DNA from: GCA-2717185 sp964474755
Lineage (GTDB): Bacteria; Pseudomonadota; Alphaproteobacteria; UBA8366; GCA-2717185
Assembly (NCBI GenBank): GCA_964474755.1
Contig: CAYYUG010000030.1
Coordinates: 1-44,207 of the forward strand
Direction: 5' to 3'
Length of the DNA: 44,207 nt
Position 1 is the stretch's first letter; the number at the start of each line of letters is the position of its first letter. Below are positions 1 through 8,722 of the stretch, piece by piece. The translations under genes were made by a program, and so were the position numbers. The notes under the pieces were generated by a model. It was given only the letters and a program-made list of their open reading frames with translations. It made no database searches and was not told where the DNA came from.

Positions 1-213
1 CCGGTGAACAGGCAGGCGCCTAGTGTGATCGGTAGGCCGTTCGTTTCGACTGTACCCGCGATACCGAAGTGGTGCGTTAGTTAGGCTGCTACTTCTTTTA
101 ACCAATTTAAGTAGTCGGTCATTTTTGCCGCCTGGTAAGGGCCATGCTTGGACTGATATTCTACATTATCACTTGGCGGACCGTGTCGTTCGTCGTAGCG
201 GAGTGTCGAACCC
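1..213. other. upstream stretch with no gene recognised
   Basis: This stretch precedes the first permease gene. Both strands were read. Short open stretches exist, but none matches a family I can name, and no convincing promoter hexamers or RNA gene were seen. It probably carries the leader of the downstream permease pair. Confidence 0.3.
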
Positions 214-1083
214 TTGTCCGATGACCGTCCCTTCCACGGCATTTTATATTTCTGCATAGCGATCTTGCTGACCGCGACCGTCGACGCTAATTCAAAATTT
301 TTGAGTGCCGTCCTTCACCCGTTACAGGTCGTCTGGGGCTATTTTTTCAGCTCTGCACTGTTCGTATTATTAGCAGCCCTGCTGCGCCGAATGCCGGCGG
401 CGGAGGTCTACCGAACATCTCGGGTGCCGCTACAAATATTGCGCGCTGGCCTCCTAATGATAACTATTAGCACCCTGTTCGCCGGCTTGAAATACATGCC
501 CCTGGCCGACGTTACCGCAATCACCTTCGCCTCGCCGTTTTTCGTGGCCGCCCTCTCGGGCATTGTTCTGGGCGAGCGGGTTGGGTTGCATCGCTGGGCA
601 GCTGTCGTGGTCGGCATGACCGGGGTACTTATTGTCATTCGGCCGGGCAGTGGCGTCATGCAGTTGGCGGTGTTGCTGCCGCTTATCTCAGCCTTTGGCT
701 TCGGAACCTTTCAGATGGCGACCCGGCGGTTGGCTAGCACGGAACCTACATTCGTCACCTTGTTTTACACCTCGGTGGGATGCGCGGTGATGTCGAGTAT
801 TTTGGTGGTCTTCTTCTGGACGCCGTTAGATTGGAGTCAAGCGGCGGGACTGCTTGGCCTCGGCGCGATGGGGGCTGGGGCACATTTTTTCTTTATCCGC
901 TCCTTCGAGGAGGCGGAGGCGTCGTTGCTGGCGCCATTCAACTACGCCAAGCTGATCTGGGTCGTGGCACTTGGCTACGTCCTTTTCGGCGAAGTCCCGA
1001 CGCCACACGTGCTGCTTGGCAGCGCTGTCATCATCGCTAGCGGGCTCTATGTGCTGATGCGTGAGCGGCGGGTGGTTTCGTGA
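214..1083 (+). CDS. EamA/DMT-family permease, first of a tandem pair
   Basis: An inner-membrane protein of 289 residues with about ten hydrophobic segments arranged as two EamA repeats (about residues 10-140 and 150-285), as usual for drug/metabolite transporters. The substrate cannot be read from sequence. A TTG start is chosen because the resulting N-terminus (MSDDRPFHGI) lines up with that of the next gene (MSENRAFLGI). Both proteins carry the GERVG-x-HRW-x-A motif near residue 125 and an APFNY motif near residue 243, so they are paralogues from a tandem duplication. The stop overlaps the next GTG start by four bases, implying translational coupling and possibly a paired transporter. Confidence 0.9.
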   Translation: MSDDRPFHGILYFCIAILLTATVDANSKFLSAVLHPLQVVWGYFFSSALFVLLAALLRRMPAAEVYRTSRVPLQILRAGLLMITISTLFAGLKYMPLADVTAITFASPFFVAALSGIVLGERVGLHRWAAVVVGMTGVLIVIRPGSGVMQLAVLLPLISAFGFGTFQMATRRLASTEPTFVTLFYTSVGCAVMSSILVVFFWTPLDWSQAAGLLGLGAMGAGAHFFFIRSFEEAEASLLAPFNYAKLIWVVALGYVLFGEVPTPHVLLGSAVIIASGLYVLMRERRVVS

Positions 1084-1949
1084 GCGAGAACCGAGCCTTC
1101 CTTGGCATCGTCTTTTTCATTAGCGCCAACTTCCTGACGGCGTTGGTAAACGCGATCGCGAAATATCTGAGCCTCGACATCCATGCGCTGCTGGTTACCT
1201 GGGGCTATTTCGTGGGTATGACGGTCGTCGTCATTGGTTACGCCGTGGCGACCCGGATGCGGCCAGCGGCAGTATTTGCGACCAAGCGGTTAGGCATGCA
1301 GTTGCTTCGGGCACTATTGCTAGTCTTGACCCTCTGGACTCTTTTTGTCGGATTGACCTTCATCCCGCTTGCCGATGCGGTGGCAATTGTCTTCGCGGCA
1401 CCCCTTATTATCACTGCGCTGTCGGGTCCCTTGCTCGGCGAGCGGGTCGGACCGCATCGTTGGGGCGCGGTGCTTGTTGGGCTGGTGGGTATACTATTCA
1501 TCGTGCAGCCTAGTGGTGGCGTACTGGGATGGGTTGTGTTGCTACCGTTGGCTTCCGCCTTTGCCTTTTCACTTTTCCAGATCGTGACGCGTAAGATGGC
1601 CGGCACGGAGTCGACCTTTGTTACACTCTTTTATTCCTGCGTAGGTGCGACGGCACTATCGACGCCGGTAGCGTTATATTTTTGGACGCCGCTCGATGGG
1701 CAGAAACTGGCTATCTTGCTGTTAGCAGGGGCGCTGGGCGCAGTCGCGCACTTTTTCACTATTCGGGCGTTTGGACTGGCGCAGGCGTCGTTTCTGGCAC
1801 CCTTTAACTATGTCCGGCTGCTTTGGGCCATTGGCTTGGGTTATATCTTCTTCGGGGACGTCCCCGGTCCATACGTCCTGCTTGGCAGTGCCATTGTTAT
1901 CGCCTGCGGTCTATATGTCATGATGCGGGAACGGCGACTGGTAGGGTAG
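1080..1949 (+). CDS. EamA/DMT-family permease, second of a tandem pair
   Basis: A 289-residue paralogue of the preceding permease, the same length, with two EamA repeats and about ten membrane segments. It starts at a GTG inside the stop of the first gene (GTGA overlap), so the two are almost certainly co-translated. Differences are spread through the helices while the GERVGPHRW, TFVTLFY and APFNY motifs are kept, which fits an old duplication with both copies under selection. They may act as separate carriers or as a heterodimer; sequence alone does not decide. A good Shine-Dalgarno-like AGGAGG just after the stop is not followed by any start codon. Confidence 0.9.
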   Translation: MSENRAFLGIVFFISANFLTALVNAIAKYLSLDIHALLVTWGYFVGMTVVVIGYAVATRMRPAAVFATKRLGMQLLRALLLVLTLWTLFVGLTFIPLADAVAIVFAAPLIITALSGPLLGERVGPHRWGAVLVGLVGILFIVQPSGGVLGWVVLLPLASAFAFSLFQIVTRKMAGTESTFVTLFYSCVGATALSTPVALYFWTPLDGQKLAILLLAGALGAVAHFFTIRAFGLAQASFLAPFNYVRLLWAIGLGYIFFGDVPGPYVLLGSAIVIACGLYVMMRERRLVG

Positions 1950-2067
1950 GAGGTTTTATAGTAAAGCCTAGGTTTGTTAACGGTACCCTTAGAAACGGTG
2001 ACCATAGTCTAAGCTAAGATCCAAGCTGCCTTCTCATAAAATGCGATGGTCTTCTGGTTAAGCAACG

Positions 2068-2090
2068 CCGGCAGTGCGGCCGGTTTTATT
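2068..2090 (+). terminator. candidate rho-independent terminator after the permease pair
   Basis: A CCGGC/GCCGG stem with a 6-nt loop is followed directly by TTTT and a T-rich run. It lies about 120 bp after the second permease and in the right orientation to end that transcript. The stem is only 5 bp, so the call is tentative. The rest of the 1950-2350 gap holds no gene I can recognise. Confidence 0.4.
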
Positions 2091-2350
2091 GTCTTGTTTG
2101 GTATTGACTAGAACTCTTCGCCAGTACACGCAAATCCTCTCCGTCCCGCACGTGAATTTTCAGCAGTTAGGTAACCGAGAAATAGCCGTTGCGCGAAGTA
2201 CGGTCGTGGTTCTCGTTATATTCGTGCAACTTAACTATGTTTTATATTTTCTCAGCGTGCGGATCCTGCGAGGCGAACTGTAAATCGACTTTAGCCGTGG
2301 AGGTCTTCTAGGTTACGGCCTAACGGTTAGAGCAGCGCATACCGGGTGAA

Positions 2351-3142
2351 TCAAATCCTGTTCGTCTTCAGGAAAGGTAAGAGTTTGTGGGCGATGGCCT
2401 CTGGATCCTCGGCTAACCCCATGTGCCGGAGCTTAGGCACGATCGCGACATGCGCATTTGGAATTAGATTGGCCATGCGGTAAGCCATCGCGGGAGAGTT
2501 GCCATGGTCTTCTTCGCATGCGAGCACGAGGGTCGGACACACGATGGCTGAGATAGTCTGCGCCAGCGGTTTGTCGCCGGTTGCTAATACCTTGTAGACC
2601 AGCGGGTAGACCGTTGGGTCGTTGTCAGTCATCCAACGCCGCACCGTTTCGATCACGGCGGGCTGTCGCATGGAATACTCGTTTGTGAACCAGCGCTTCA
2701 GCGCCATTTCGACGGTTGCAACATGACCTTCGCGTTCGGCCAGTGCCAGCCTATCGAGCATGCTGGTGCGCTCCGCATCGCTGCGGTCGTGACCGGTACA
2801 AAGGATCGCTAGCGCCGACACTCGGTCGGGATGGGCAAGGGCGAACGCCTGGACGATGAGGCCGCCCAGCGAGAAACCGGCCAGCGCGAAGCGCTCGCGT
2901 CCCAAACCATCGGTCAGCCGCGCGAGTTGGTCGACGAAATCTCCCATGTCGTATTCTTTAACCGGCTTATCGCTGCTGCCATGACCTAGTAGATCGTAGC
3001 GGATGACTTCGAAGTGCGGCGTCAGGAATGGCATCTGCCAGTCCCACATGGACCGGTTTAAGCCCATACCGTGTACCAGCACGACCGGCGGGCCCGTGCC
3101 GTCAATACCGTAGGAGGTGTCCTGAAATGTACCATCAATCAT
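2351..3142 (-). CDS. alpha/beta-hydrolase (enol-lactonase/esterase-like)
   Basis: A 263-residue soluble alpha/beta-hydrolase of ordinary family length. Visible are the oxyanion HGMG motif (residues 24-27), the nucleophile elbow GFSLGG with Ser91, a likely acidic residue at Asp212, and the catalytic His240 in LRHMG near the C-terminus. The overall pattern resembles 3-oxoadipate enol-lactonase (PcaD) and related C-C or ester hydrolases, but no other beta-ketoadipate gene is nearby, so the substrate is open. It stands alone and is transcribed divergently from the copper locus, sharing the 3143-3388 intergenic region. No strong ribosome binding site was seen before its ATG. Confidence 0.85.
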   Translation of the reverse strand: MIDGTFQDTSYGIDGTGPPVVLVHGMGLNRSMWDWQMPFLTPHFEVIRYDLLGHGSSDKPVKEYDMGDFVDQLARLTDGLGRERFALAGFSLGGLIVQAFALAHPDRVSALAILCTGHDRSDAERTSMLDRLALAEREGHVATVEMALKRWFTNEYSMRQPAVIETVRRWMTDNDPTVYPLVYKVLATGDKPLAQTISAIVCPTLVLACEEDHGNSPAMAYRMANLIPNAHVAIVPKLRHMGLAEDPEAIAHKLLPFLKTNRI

Positions 3143-3351
3143 TACAAGATCACTGTATACCTTTTAGACTGTAAAAGCCCCACTGCACGGCCATATCTGG
3201 AATAAAAAATAATCGAAATAAATTCATATGTTTGTATTACTCGTCTCGGATAATTTGAGTTTTTTGATTATGGGATTGCATATAATTTTGCGCTTAGCGA
3301 AGGATTTTGCCTGTCGAGTAATGATTACGCAGTTGAATGTGAAGAGGGACC

Positions 3352-3382
3352 TTGATCTTCCAGTTTCTTGAAGGTTTATAAG
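3352..3382 (+). promoter_or_regulatory. CueR/HmrR-type copper promoter and operator
   Basis: A 21-bp element at 3355-3375 (ATCTTCC, seven bases, then TTGAAGGT) closely resembles the known CueR operator with ACCTTCC and GGAAGGT arms. It sits between a -35 box TTGATC (3352-3357) and a -10 box TATAAG (3377-3382), separated by exactly 19 bp. That over-long spacer is the signature of MerR-family promoters, where the regulator must distort the DNA. It lies directly upstream of the YHS/copper ATPase genes, and a MerR-family relic is found just downstream of them. The -10 box is only 6 bp before the YHS ATG, so the transcript might be nearly leaderless. Confidence 0.7.
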
Positions 3383-3388
3383 GTAGGA

Positions 3389-3541
3389 ATGACACCTAAC
3401 CATTTAAAAGATCCGGTGTGCGGCATTGTTGTTGACCGGGGCGCTGCTATGCATTGCTGCACGAGACGGGGTCTAACATATTTCTTTTGCTGTGACGGAT
3501 GCCTTGATGTTGTGACGGATGCCTTAAGCGGTTTTGCGTGA
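3389..3541 (+). pseudogene. YHS domain, frameshifted off the copper ATPase
   Basis: A 50-codon reading frame starts at an ATG preceded by AAGGTAGGA. It encodes a YHS metal-binding module: DPVCGIVV near residues 8-15 and YFFCCDGC at 31-38. In many P-type copper ATPases this domain is fused to the N-terminus. Here the frame runs on into DVVTDALSGFA and stops at TGA 3539-3541, overlapping the ATPase GTG start by four bases. A 15-bp direct repeat (3491-3505 and 3511-3525) adds 20 bp, and removing it would join this frame exactly to the ATPase. It could be a broken fusion, or still work as a small coupled protein. Confidence 0.65.
3491..3525 (+). repeat. 15-bp direct repeat causing a +20 frameshift
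   Basis: The 15-mer TGTGACGGATGCCTT occurs twice, at 3491-3505 and 3511-3525, separated by GATGT, so the period is 20 bp. In frame 2 the first copy reads CCDGCL followed by a non-family tail. In frame 1 the second copy reads CCDGCLKRF, the expected end of a YHS domain, and continues into the ATPase. Twenty is not a multiple of three, so the duplication splits what looks like one ancestral gene. Confidence 0.85.
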
Positions 3542-5697
3542 AACTGATGGGCACACTTGAAGGGGCAGCGAATGATGCAGTAGCGCCGGCAAGGGCACAA
3601 TATACATGTCCGATGCATCCGGAGGTGATCCAGGACGGCACTGGTGATTGCCCAGATTGCGGTATGGTGTTGGAACCGATGCTGGTAACGGCCGACGCGT
3701 CATCCAATCCGGAGCTGATCGATTTTACTCGGCGGTTTTGGGTATCTGTTGTCCTGTTACTACCATTGGTCATACTGGCAATGGGCGGGCATCTGCCGGG
3801 GGTCGAAATCGACCAACTTATTGGCGGAGGAATGCAGCTGCTTCTGTCGACCCCTATCGTGCTTTGGGGTGGTTGGCCTTTTCTAATTCGCGGTTGGCGA
3901 TCGGTCGTCTCGGGCCGCCTCAATATGTTCACTCTTATCGCGATAGGTGTGGGCGTAGCCTACCTCTATAGCTTAGTTGCCTACCTTACACCTGCTCTAA
4001 TCCCAGAGAGCTTCCGAGATGAGGATGGCGTACTCGCCGTCTATTTCGAGGCTGCTGCAGTCATCGTAACCTTAGTGCTACTCGGCCAGTTGCTGGAGTT
4101 GCGCGCCCGCAACCAGACCGGCGAGGCGATTCGTGCTTTGCTCGATTTAACACCAGCTGAGGCCCTGCGGGTTGGTGAAGATGGCAAGGAGTCAAAAATC
4201 CCGCTAGACCAAGTGGCGATCGGCAATCGGCTCCGGGTGCGGCCGGGTGAGAAAGTCCCGGTCGATGGTTTCATCCTCGAGGGAAGTAGCTCAGTCGATG
4301 AATCTACGATGACAGGCGAGGCTTTCCCGGTCGAGAAGACGAGCGGCGACCCTGTGCTTGGCGCGACCCTGAATGGCGCAGGCAGCTTCCTTATGGAGGC
4401 GGAGCGAGTTGGTTGTGACACAATGTTGCAGCGTATAGTGCAGTTGGTAGTCACCGCTCAACGAAGTCGCGCGCCGGTACAGCGTTTAGCGGATATCGTG
4501 GCGGGATATTTCGTGCCGGCAGTCTTACTGACGGCGATTGTTACCTTCGGCCTATGGGCTGTGTTTGGGCCATCGCCTGCGTTTGCGTTTGCAATGGTCA
4601 ACGCGATCGCAGTTCTAATTATTGCCTGCCCTTGCGCTCTTGGCCTGGCAACACCGATGTCGATCATGGTTGGGACAGGACGTGGCGCTGGCGAAGGAGT
4701 GTTGATCCGCGATGCGGAAACACTGGAGCAGTTTGAAAAGATCGATACGCTGGTTGTCGACAAGACGGGGACACTTACGGAGGGTAAACCTACACTGGTG
4801 ACGGTGATACCTGAGGGCGATATCACGAAGGCCACATTACTGCGGTTCGCAGCAGGGCTGGAGCGGGCGAGCGAGCACCCTTTAGCCAGCGCTATCGTTG
4901 CCGGTGCCGAGGTGGAAGGTTTGGATTTACCAACGGTAACGGATTTTCGCTCCTATACGGGGCGCGGTGTGACTGGTTCGGTCGAGGGCCGGAGGATTGC
5001 GTTGGGCAACGAAGCCCTGATGAAGGCCTTGGAGATCAATCCCGATGATTTGCCGAGTGGTACGGCGAAGCTGCGTCGCGATGGCCAGACTGTGCTGTTT
5101 GCCGTTATCGATGGTAAGCCCGCTGGCTTGCTGGGCGTTGCGGACCGCATTAAATCCTCGACTTTGGAGGCGGTGCGCCTGCTACAAGCGGACGGTGTAC
5201 AGATTGTAATGGCTAGCGGAGACAGTGAAATGACCGCCTTGGCCGTTTCGCGGCACTTGGGGATCGACGAGGTTGAAGCGGGAATCCTACCGGATCAAAA
5301 ACGCGATCTGGTTGTCCAACTACAACGCAACGGTCATATCGTTGCAATGGCGGGCGATGGGATCAATGATGCCCCTGCACTGGCCCAGGCTGATATCGGG
5401 ATTGCAATGGGTGCCGGGACCGAAATTGCGATCGAAAGCGCCGAGGTCACTCTCGTGAAGGGTGATTTGCGAGGCGTTGCGCGAGCCAGGAAGCTGAGTA
5501 GAGCAGTTATGCGAAACATCAAGCAAAACCTATTCTTTGCATTTTTTTACAATATGTTGGGCGTTCCTATCGCGGCAGGATTGCTGTATCCTTACTTTGG
5601 TATCCTGCTCAGTCCGGTCGTTGCTAGCGTAGCGATGAGCCTGAGTTCCGTCTCGGTCATCGGAAATGCGCTGCGTCTGCGCGGGATACGATTGTAA
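3538..5697 (+). CDS. copA: copper-exporting P1B-type ATPase
   Basis: An inner-membrane Cu(I)-type ATPase of 719 residues. An N-terminal heavy-metal-binding segment has YTCPMHPEV (residues 22-30) and CPDCGM. It is followed by the membrane helices, the actuator TGE (259-261), the CPC membrane metal site (364-366), the phosphorylated Asp408 in DKTGT, SEHPLA in the nucleotide domain and GDGIND near 606-611. All catalytic motifs are intact, so the pump itself looks functional. The GTG start overlaps the stop of the YHS frame, giving coupling; the next in-frame ATG is at 3544. Upstream in this frame the codons read CCDGCLKRFC before a TGA, showing that the protein was once longer by a YHS domain. 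Confidence 0.92.
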   Translation: MKLMGTLEGAANDAVAPARAQYTCPMHPEVIQDGTGDCPDCGMVLEPMLVTADASSNPELIDFTRRFWVSVVLLLPLVILAMGGHLPGVEIDQLIGGGMQLLLSTPIVLWGGWPFLIRGWRSVVSGRLNMFTLIAIGVGVAYLYSLVAYLTPALIPESFRDEDGVLAVYFEAAAVIVTLVLLGQLLELRARNQTGEAIRALLDLTPAEALRVGEDGKESKIPLDQVAIGNRLRVRPGEKVPVDGFILEGSSSVDESTMTGEAFPVEKTSGDPVLGATLNGAGSFLMEAERVGCDTMLQRIVQLVVTAQRSRAPVQRLADIVAGYFVPAVLLTAIVTFGLWAVFGPSPAFAFAMVNAIAVLIIACPCALGLATPMSIMVGTGRGAGEGVLIRDAETLEQFEKIDTLVVDKTGTLTEGKPTLVTVIPEGDITKATLLRFAAGLERASEHPLASAIVAGAEVEGLDLPTVTDFRSYTGRGVTGSVEGRRIALGNEALMKALEINPDDLPSGTAKLRRDGQTVLFAVIDGKPAGLLGVADRIKSSTLEAVRLLQADGVQIVMASGDSEMTALAVSRHLGIDEVEAGILPDQKRDLVVQLQRNGHIVAMAGDGINDAPALAQADIGIAMGAGTEIAIESAEVTLVKGDLRGVARARKLSRAVMRNIKQNLFFAFFYNMLGVPIAAGLLYPYFGILLSPVVASVAMSLSSVSVIGNALRLRGIRL

Positions 5698-5721
5698 GCC
5701 CGACATCCGAGAGGATGTGAT

Positions 5722-6094
5722 TTTAATATTGAGGAAGCGGCCTGCGACTTCGGGGTTCCAGCGAAGACGGTCTGCTATTACGAAAGCATCGGTCTCATCC
5801 TTCTTGCCACCTAGAGCGAATCTGACTATCTCAAAGTTATGTAAATTGACATCGATACGGTTTAGTTCGTGCAGCAGACCTGAAAATTTCGGGAGGTTGC
5901 TGGATTTCTCGACCTATAGGGGGTTCGGGCGCGCGCGCCCGGCCTCTTGAAATTTATGACGGTGCAGAAATTGGTTAGTTTGACAGTAAGATTACCGAAC
6001 TGCACTCAAAGTAGAACACATTGGACCACCTCTTTGATAAGTGATACGGCGATCTCCGGCCGAACTGTCCGGTCCTCTGTGGATTTGTGGGGCA
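5722..6094 (+). pseudogene. relic of a CueR/HmrR-type MerR-family copper regulator
   Basis: Reading across all three frames recovers a MerR-family regulator. From about 5725 in frame 1 come NIEEAACDFGVPAKT and YYESIGLI (the winged-helix N-terminus), ending at TAG 5812. One base shifted, frame 2 continues PPRANLT and SIRFSSCSRPENFG, like the RFIRRARDLGFS region. From 5982 frame 3 gives DSKITELHSK, NTLDHLFDK and YGDLRPNCPVL, matching the dimerisation helix and C-terminal metal loop of CueR-type proteins, with stops in place of an Arg-like position and of the first metal-loop Cys. No start codon remains at the expected place (TTT at 5722). It follows the copper ATPase, as live cueR/hmrR genes often do. 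Confidence 0.75.
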
Positions 6095-6145
6095 GCGCCC
6101 TTAAATTTCGTTGTGACCGAGTAGAAAGTTTAGCTGGTTTCGTCG

Positions 6146-7330
6146 ATGCTGCCGTTTATGTCATCTGACGATATCAGAGTGTCGCGCACTTACGGCGGTA
6201 TGCCAATGCTCCTGGCCAGCCGAAGGTTTCGCCTGCTCGTAGTGACAGCCTTTGTAGTTTTGGTAGGCATCGGCCTTGGCGCCCAGATTGGAAACTGGTT
6301 GGCGACGACAGAGTTACCTTCAGCGCAGATTGCCCTGGAGGTGCGCGAGATGCCGTATCAAGTTGTCACCCGCACTTATCGCCGGTTAGCGCGGGAGTAC
6401 GAACTGACGGTGCCGGCTAAAAATCTGGAACCTAATTTCGAACCAATAGCAGTGGCTAGATCCTGGGACTTCGTGGCGGAAGTTGAAACGAGATTGAACC
6501 AAGGCGTCGGCGCTCCGCGCCACGAGCAAGAAGATCTGGAACTTGGGATGCAGAAGAGCACCTTGCCGAATTCAGCGCCTCCGCCGCCGCTGCGCCTGGG
6601 CGGAATGCCGCAATGGATGGTAAATGCAGTGCCGCCACCGATTACTAGGGGACGCCCTATGATCGCGATTGTGATGGACGATTTGGGCTTGTCCCCGAAA
6701 CGAGTGCGGAGGACCATCGCGCTTCCCGGACCTATCACCCTAGCCTTCCTGCCCTACGCGCGTAATTTAAGGAAGCTGGCTAAGGAAGGGCGGGCGGCTG
6801 GACATGAGTTGATCATCCATATGAATATGGAACCGAAGGACCACGATATTGATCCGGGCCCCAACGCACTATTGACCTCGATGGATCCAACGGAAATTCG
6901 TGAACGCTTGCTCTGGGCATTGAACCAGTTTGACGGTTATATAGGTGTAAGCAACCATATGGGCAGTCGTTTTACTGAATGGCCCAATGGTATGGAGGTT
7001 GTAATAAGGGCGCTTAAGCGACGTGGCCTGCTGTACTTCGATTCCCTTACCAGCACCAAGTCGGTCGGTCTGACATTGGCCCGTGCGCATGGGACTGCCT
7101 ATGCCAGCCGCGACGTTTTCCTGGACCATGAACGCTTTGCGAAGGCAGTGGCCTGGCAATTGGCTCAGACGGAGCAAATCGCTCGCCGGCGCGGCTACGC
7201 TATTGCAATTGGTCATCCTTACGATGTGACCTTTGACGTCCTAGAAAATTGGCTACCCGATGCCGAGGCTCGTGGATTCGTCATGGTGCCGTTGAGCACA
7301 ATCGTGCGTCGTCAGCGAGGTGAGGGGTGA
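6146..7330 (+). CDS. divergent polysaccharide deacetylase (YibQ family)
   Basis: A 394-residue protein with one N-terminal membrane anchor (about residues 28-48) and a periplasmic NodB-fold domain of the divergent polysaccharide deacetylase family. Visible motifs are IAIVMDDLGLS, ITLAFLPYA, GHELIIHMNMEP, SNHMGSRFT, GLLYFDSLT and AIGHPYDVT. The family is linked to envelope or peptidoglycan metabolism, but its activity is poorly known. The start is uncertain: ATG 6146 gives the longest form, whereas ATG 6200 (residue 19) is a good alternative and still leaves the membrane anchor. The coding region begins about 50 bp after the MerR relic. Its 3' end lies within 50 bp of the MFS gene. Confidence 0.85.
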   Translation: MLPFMSSDDIRVSRTYGGMPMLLASRRFRLLVVTAFVVLVGIGLGAQIGNWLATTELPSAQIALEVREMPYQVVTRTYRRLAREYELTVPAKNLEPNFEPIAVARSWDFVAEVETRLNQGVGAPRHEQEDLELGMQKSTLPNSAPPPPLRLGGMPQWMVNAVPPPITRGRPMIAIVMDDLGLSPKRVRRTIALPGPITLAFLPYARNLRKLAKEGRAAGHELIIHMNMEPKDHDIDPGPNALLTSMDPTEIRERLLWALNQFDGYIGVSNHMGSRFTEWPNGMEVVIRALKRRGLLYFDSLTSTKSVGLTLARAHGTAYASRDVFLDHERFAKAVAWQLAQTEQIARRRGYAIAIGHPYDVTFDVLENWLPDAEARGFVMVPLSTIVRRQRGEG

Positions 7331-7373
7331 GCGTGTCAGACAAACTTCCCGCGCAGGTTGGAGCGTAGGGAGA

Positions 7374-8591
7374 ATGCCGCACGTCAGTTCGCCGCTCGCC
7401 TTGATCGTTCTCATGTGCGTCTGTGAGGTGTTAACCACACTCGATGCGTTTGCTTTCGCCTCAATGTTGCCGCACTTCCGGACGCTGTGGAGTCTCTCTG
7501 CCACAGAATTGGGGTGGATCTCTGGCATATTTTTTGCCGGTTACACGCTGGCCGTCCCTGTCCTTGTTAGCTTGACCGACCGGGTCGATGCCAAACCAAT
7601 TTATATAGGTGGTGCAGCAGTTATCGCACTTTCTTCCGCCAGCTTTGCGATTTTCGCCGACGGGTTTTGGACAGCGCTAATCCTCCGCTTTATAGCCGGT
7701 GCCGGTTTTGCGGGCACCTATATGCCGGGTCTTCGGATTCTTATTGACCGCTATAGCGGTCCCAATCAGCCGCGCGCCATTGCTTGTTACACCGCCTTCT
7801 TCAGTCTCGGCGTGGCGAATTCTTACCTAATGGCTGGTTCGCTTAACGCGTTATTCGGCTGGCAGGCTGTGTTCTGGGCGACAGCCGGTGCCGCTACTGC
7901 TGCCGTGTTCATGGTTACTATCTTGCTACGCGGAAAACAGCCGGTACCTGCAGAGACGACGGGATCGCTCCTGGACTTCAGACCGATCCTCAGAAACAGA
8001 GCAGTGATGGGATATGTACTGGGTTATGCGGTACATGCTTGGGAACTGTTAGCCCTCCGGGCCTGGATTGTGGGGTTTTTAGTATTTAGCGCGATGTCAA
8101 ACGGAGGATCGGCCCCCTTGTCCCCAACAATCGCTGCCGCGTTTGGTGCCCTCCTTGCGGTCTTCGCCAGTATCGCCGGCGGTGAACTGGCTAATCGCTA
8201 CGGTCGACGCCGCGTGATCTCATTTATCATGCTGATGTCAGCAGTCTCGGCTTGCGGCGTTGGCTTTTCTGGCACACTTCCTTACGGCTGGGTTATCGTT
8301 CTAACGATGTTCTATATCGTTTTGGTGCAGGGCGAATCCGCGGCTTTGACAACTGGCACGGTTCAGGCCGCACCACCCGGCCGTCAGGGAGCGACCCTAG
8401 CAGTACACTCTATATTTGGATTCACAGGTGGTTTCTTTGGGCCACTAGTTTTCGGTATCGCGTTGGATGGATTTGGCGGCGTCGGTAATGAGGTGGCGTG
8501 GGGTGCAGCTTTCGCCACCATGGGGCTGGCAGTTGCGTCTGGGCCAATATTCCTACTGCTGACGCGGCCAAGTCGTAAAGCACCTAGTTAG
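7374..8591 (+). CDS. MFS permease
   Basis: About 405 residues with twelve hydrophobic segments, a loop between helices 2 and 3 reading SLTDRVDAKP, close to the MFS signature, and an RYGRRRV motif in the second half. It resembles bacterial drug or metabolite permeases of the major facilitator superfamily; the substrate is unknown. ATG 7374 is preferred because the sequence from there begins like a cytoplasmic N-terminus followed by helix 1. A GTG at 7320 in the same frame would overlap the deacetylase stop by 11 bases and add 18 residues. It probably shares a transcript with the deacetylase. It is convergent with trpE. Confidence 0.88.
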   Translation: MPHVSSPLALIVLMCVCEVLTTLDAFAFASMLPHFRTLWSLSATELGWISGIFFAGYTLAVPVLVSLTDRVDAKPIYIGGAAVIALSSASFAIFADGFWTALILRFIAGAGFAGTYMPGLRILIDRYSGPNQPRAIACYTAFFSLGVANSYLMAGSLNALFGWQAVFWATAGAATAAVFMVTILLRGKQPVPAETTGSLLDFRPILRNRAVMGYVLGYAVHAWELLALRAWIVGFLVFSAMSNGGSAPLSPTIAAAFGALLAVFASIAGGELANRYGRRRVISFIMLMSAVSACGVGFSGTLPYGWVIVLTMFYIVLVQGESAALTTGTVQAAPPGRQGATLAVHSIFGFTGGFFGPLVFGIALDGFGGVGNEVAWGAAFATMGLAVASGPIFLLLTRPSRKAPS

Positions 8592-8722
8592 AGCAAGCCA
8601 GATGTGCACAGAACTAGCTTTGGTTCCGTGTAAATTTTTTAAGCAGCTTCTGATTGATACAAGCTATATCGAATTTGCGCAGTGGTTGGGTTTGCGAACG
8701 ATGCTTACAACATTAGTTGGGT

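Noticed and set aside
1..110. Possible 3' end of a minus-strand gene (amidase-like GLPITLG segment)
   Set aside because: The match is too short and lacks catalytic motifs; a stretch of this length can occur by chance.
2310..2360. tRNA-like string (TAACGGTTAGAGCAGC followed by AATCAAATCCTG)
   Set aside because: The pieces resemble a D-arm and a T-arm, but no cloverleaf can be drawn, and the right part is the 3' coding end of the alpha/beta hydrolase.
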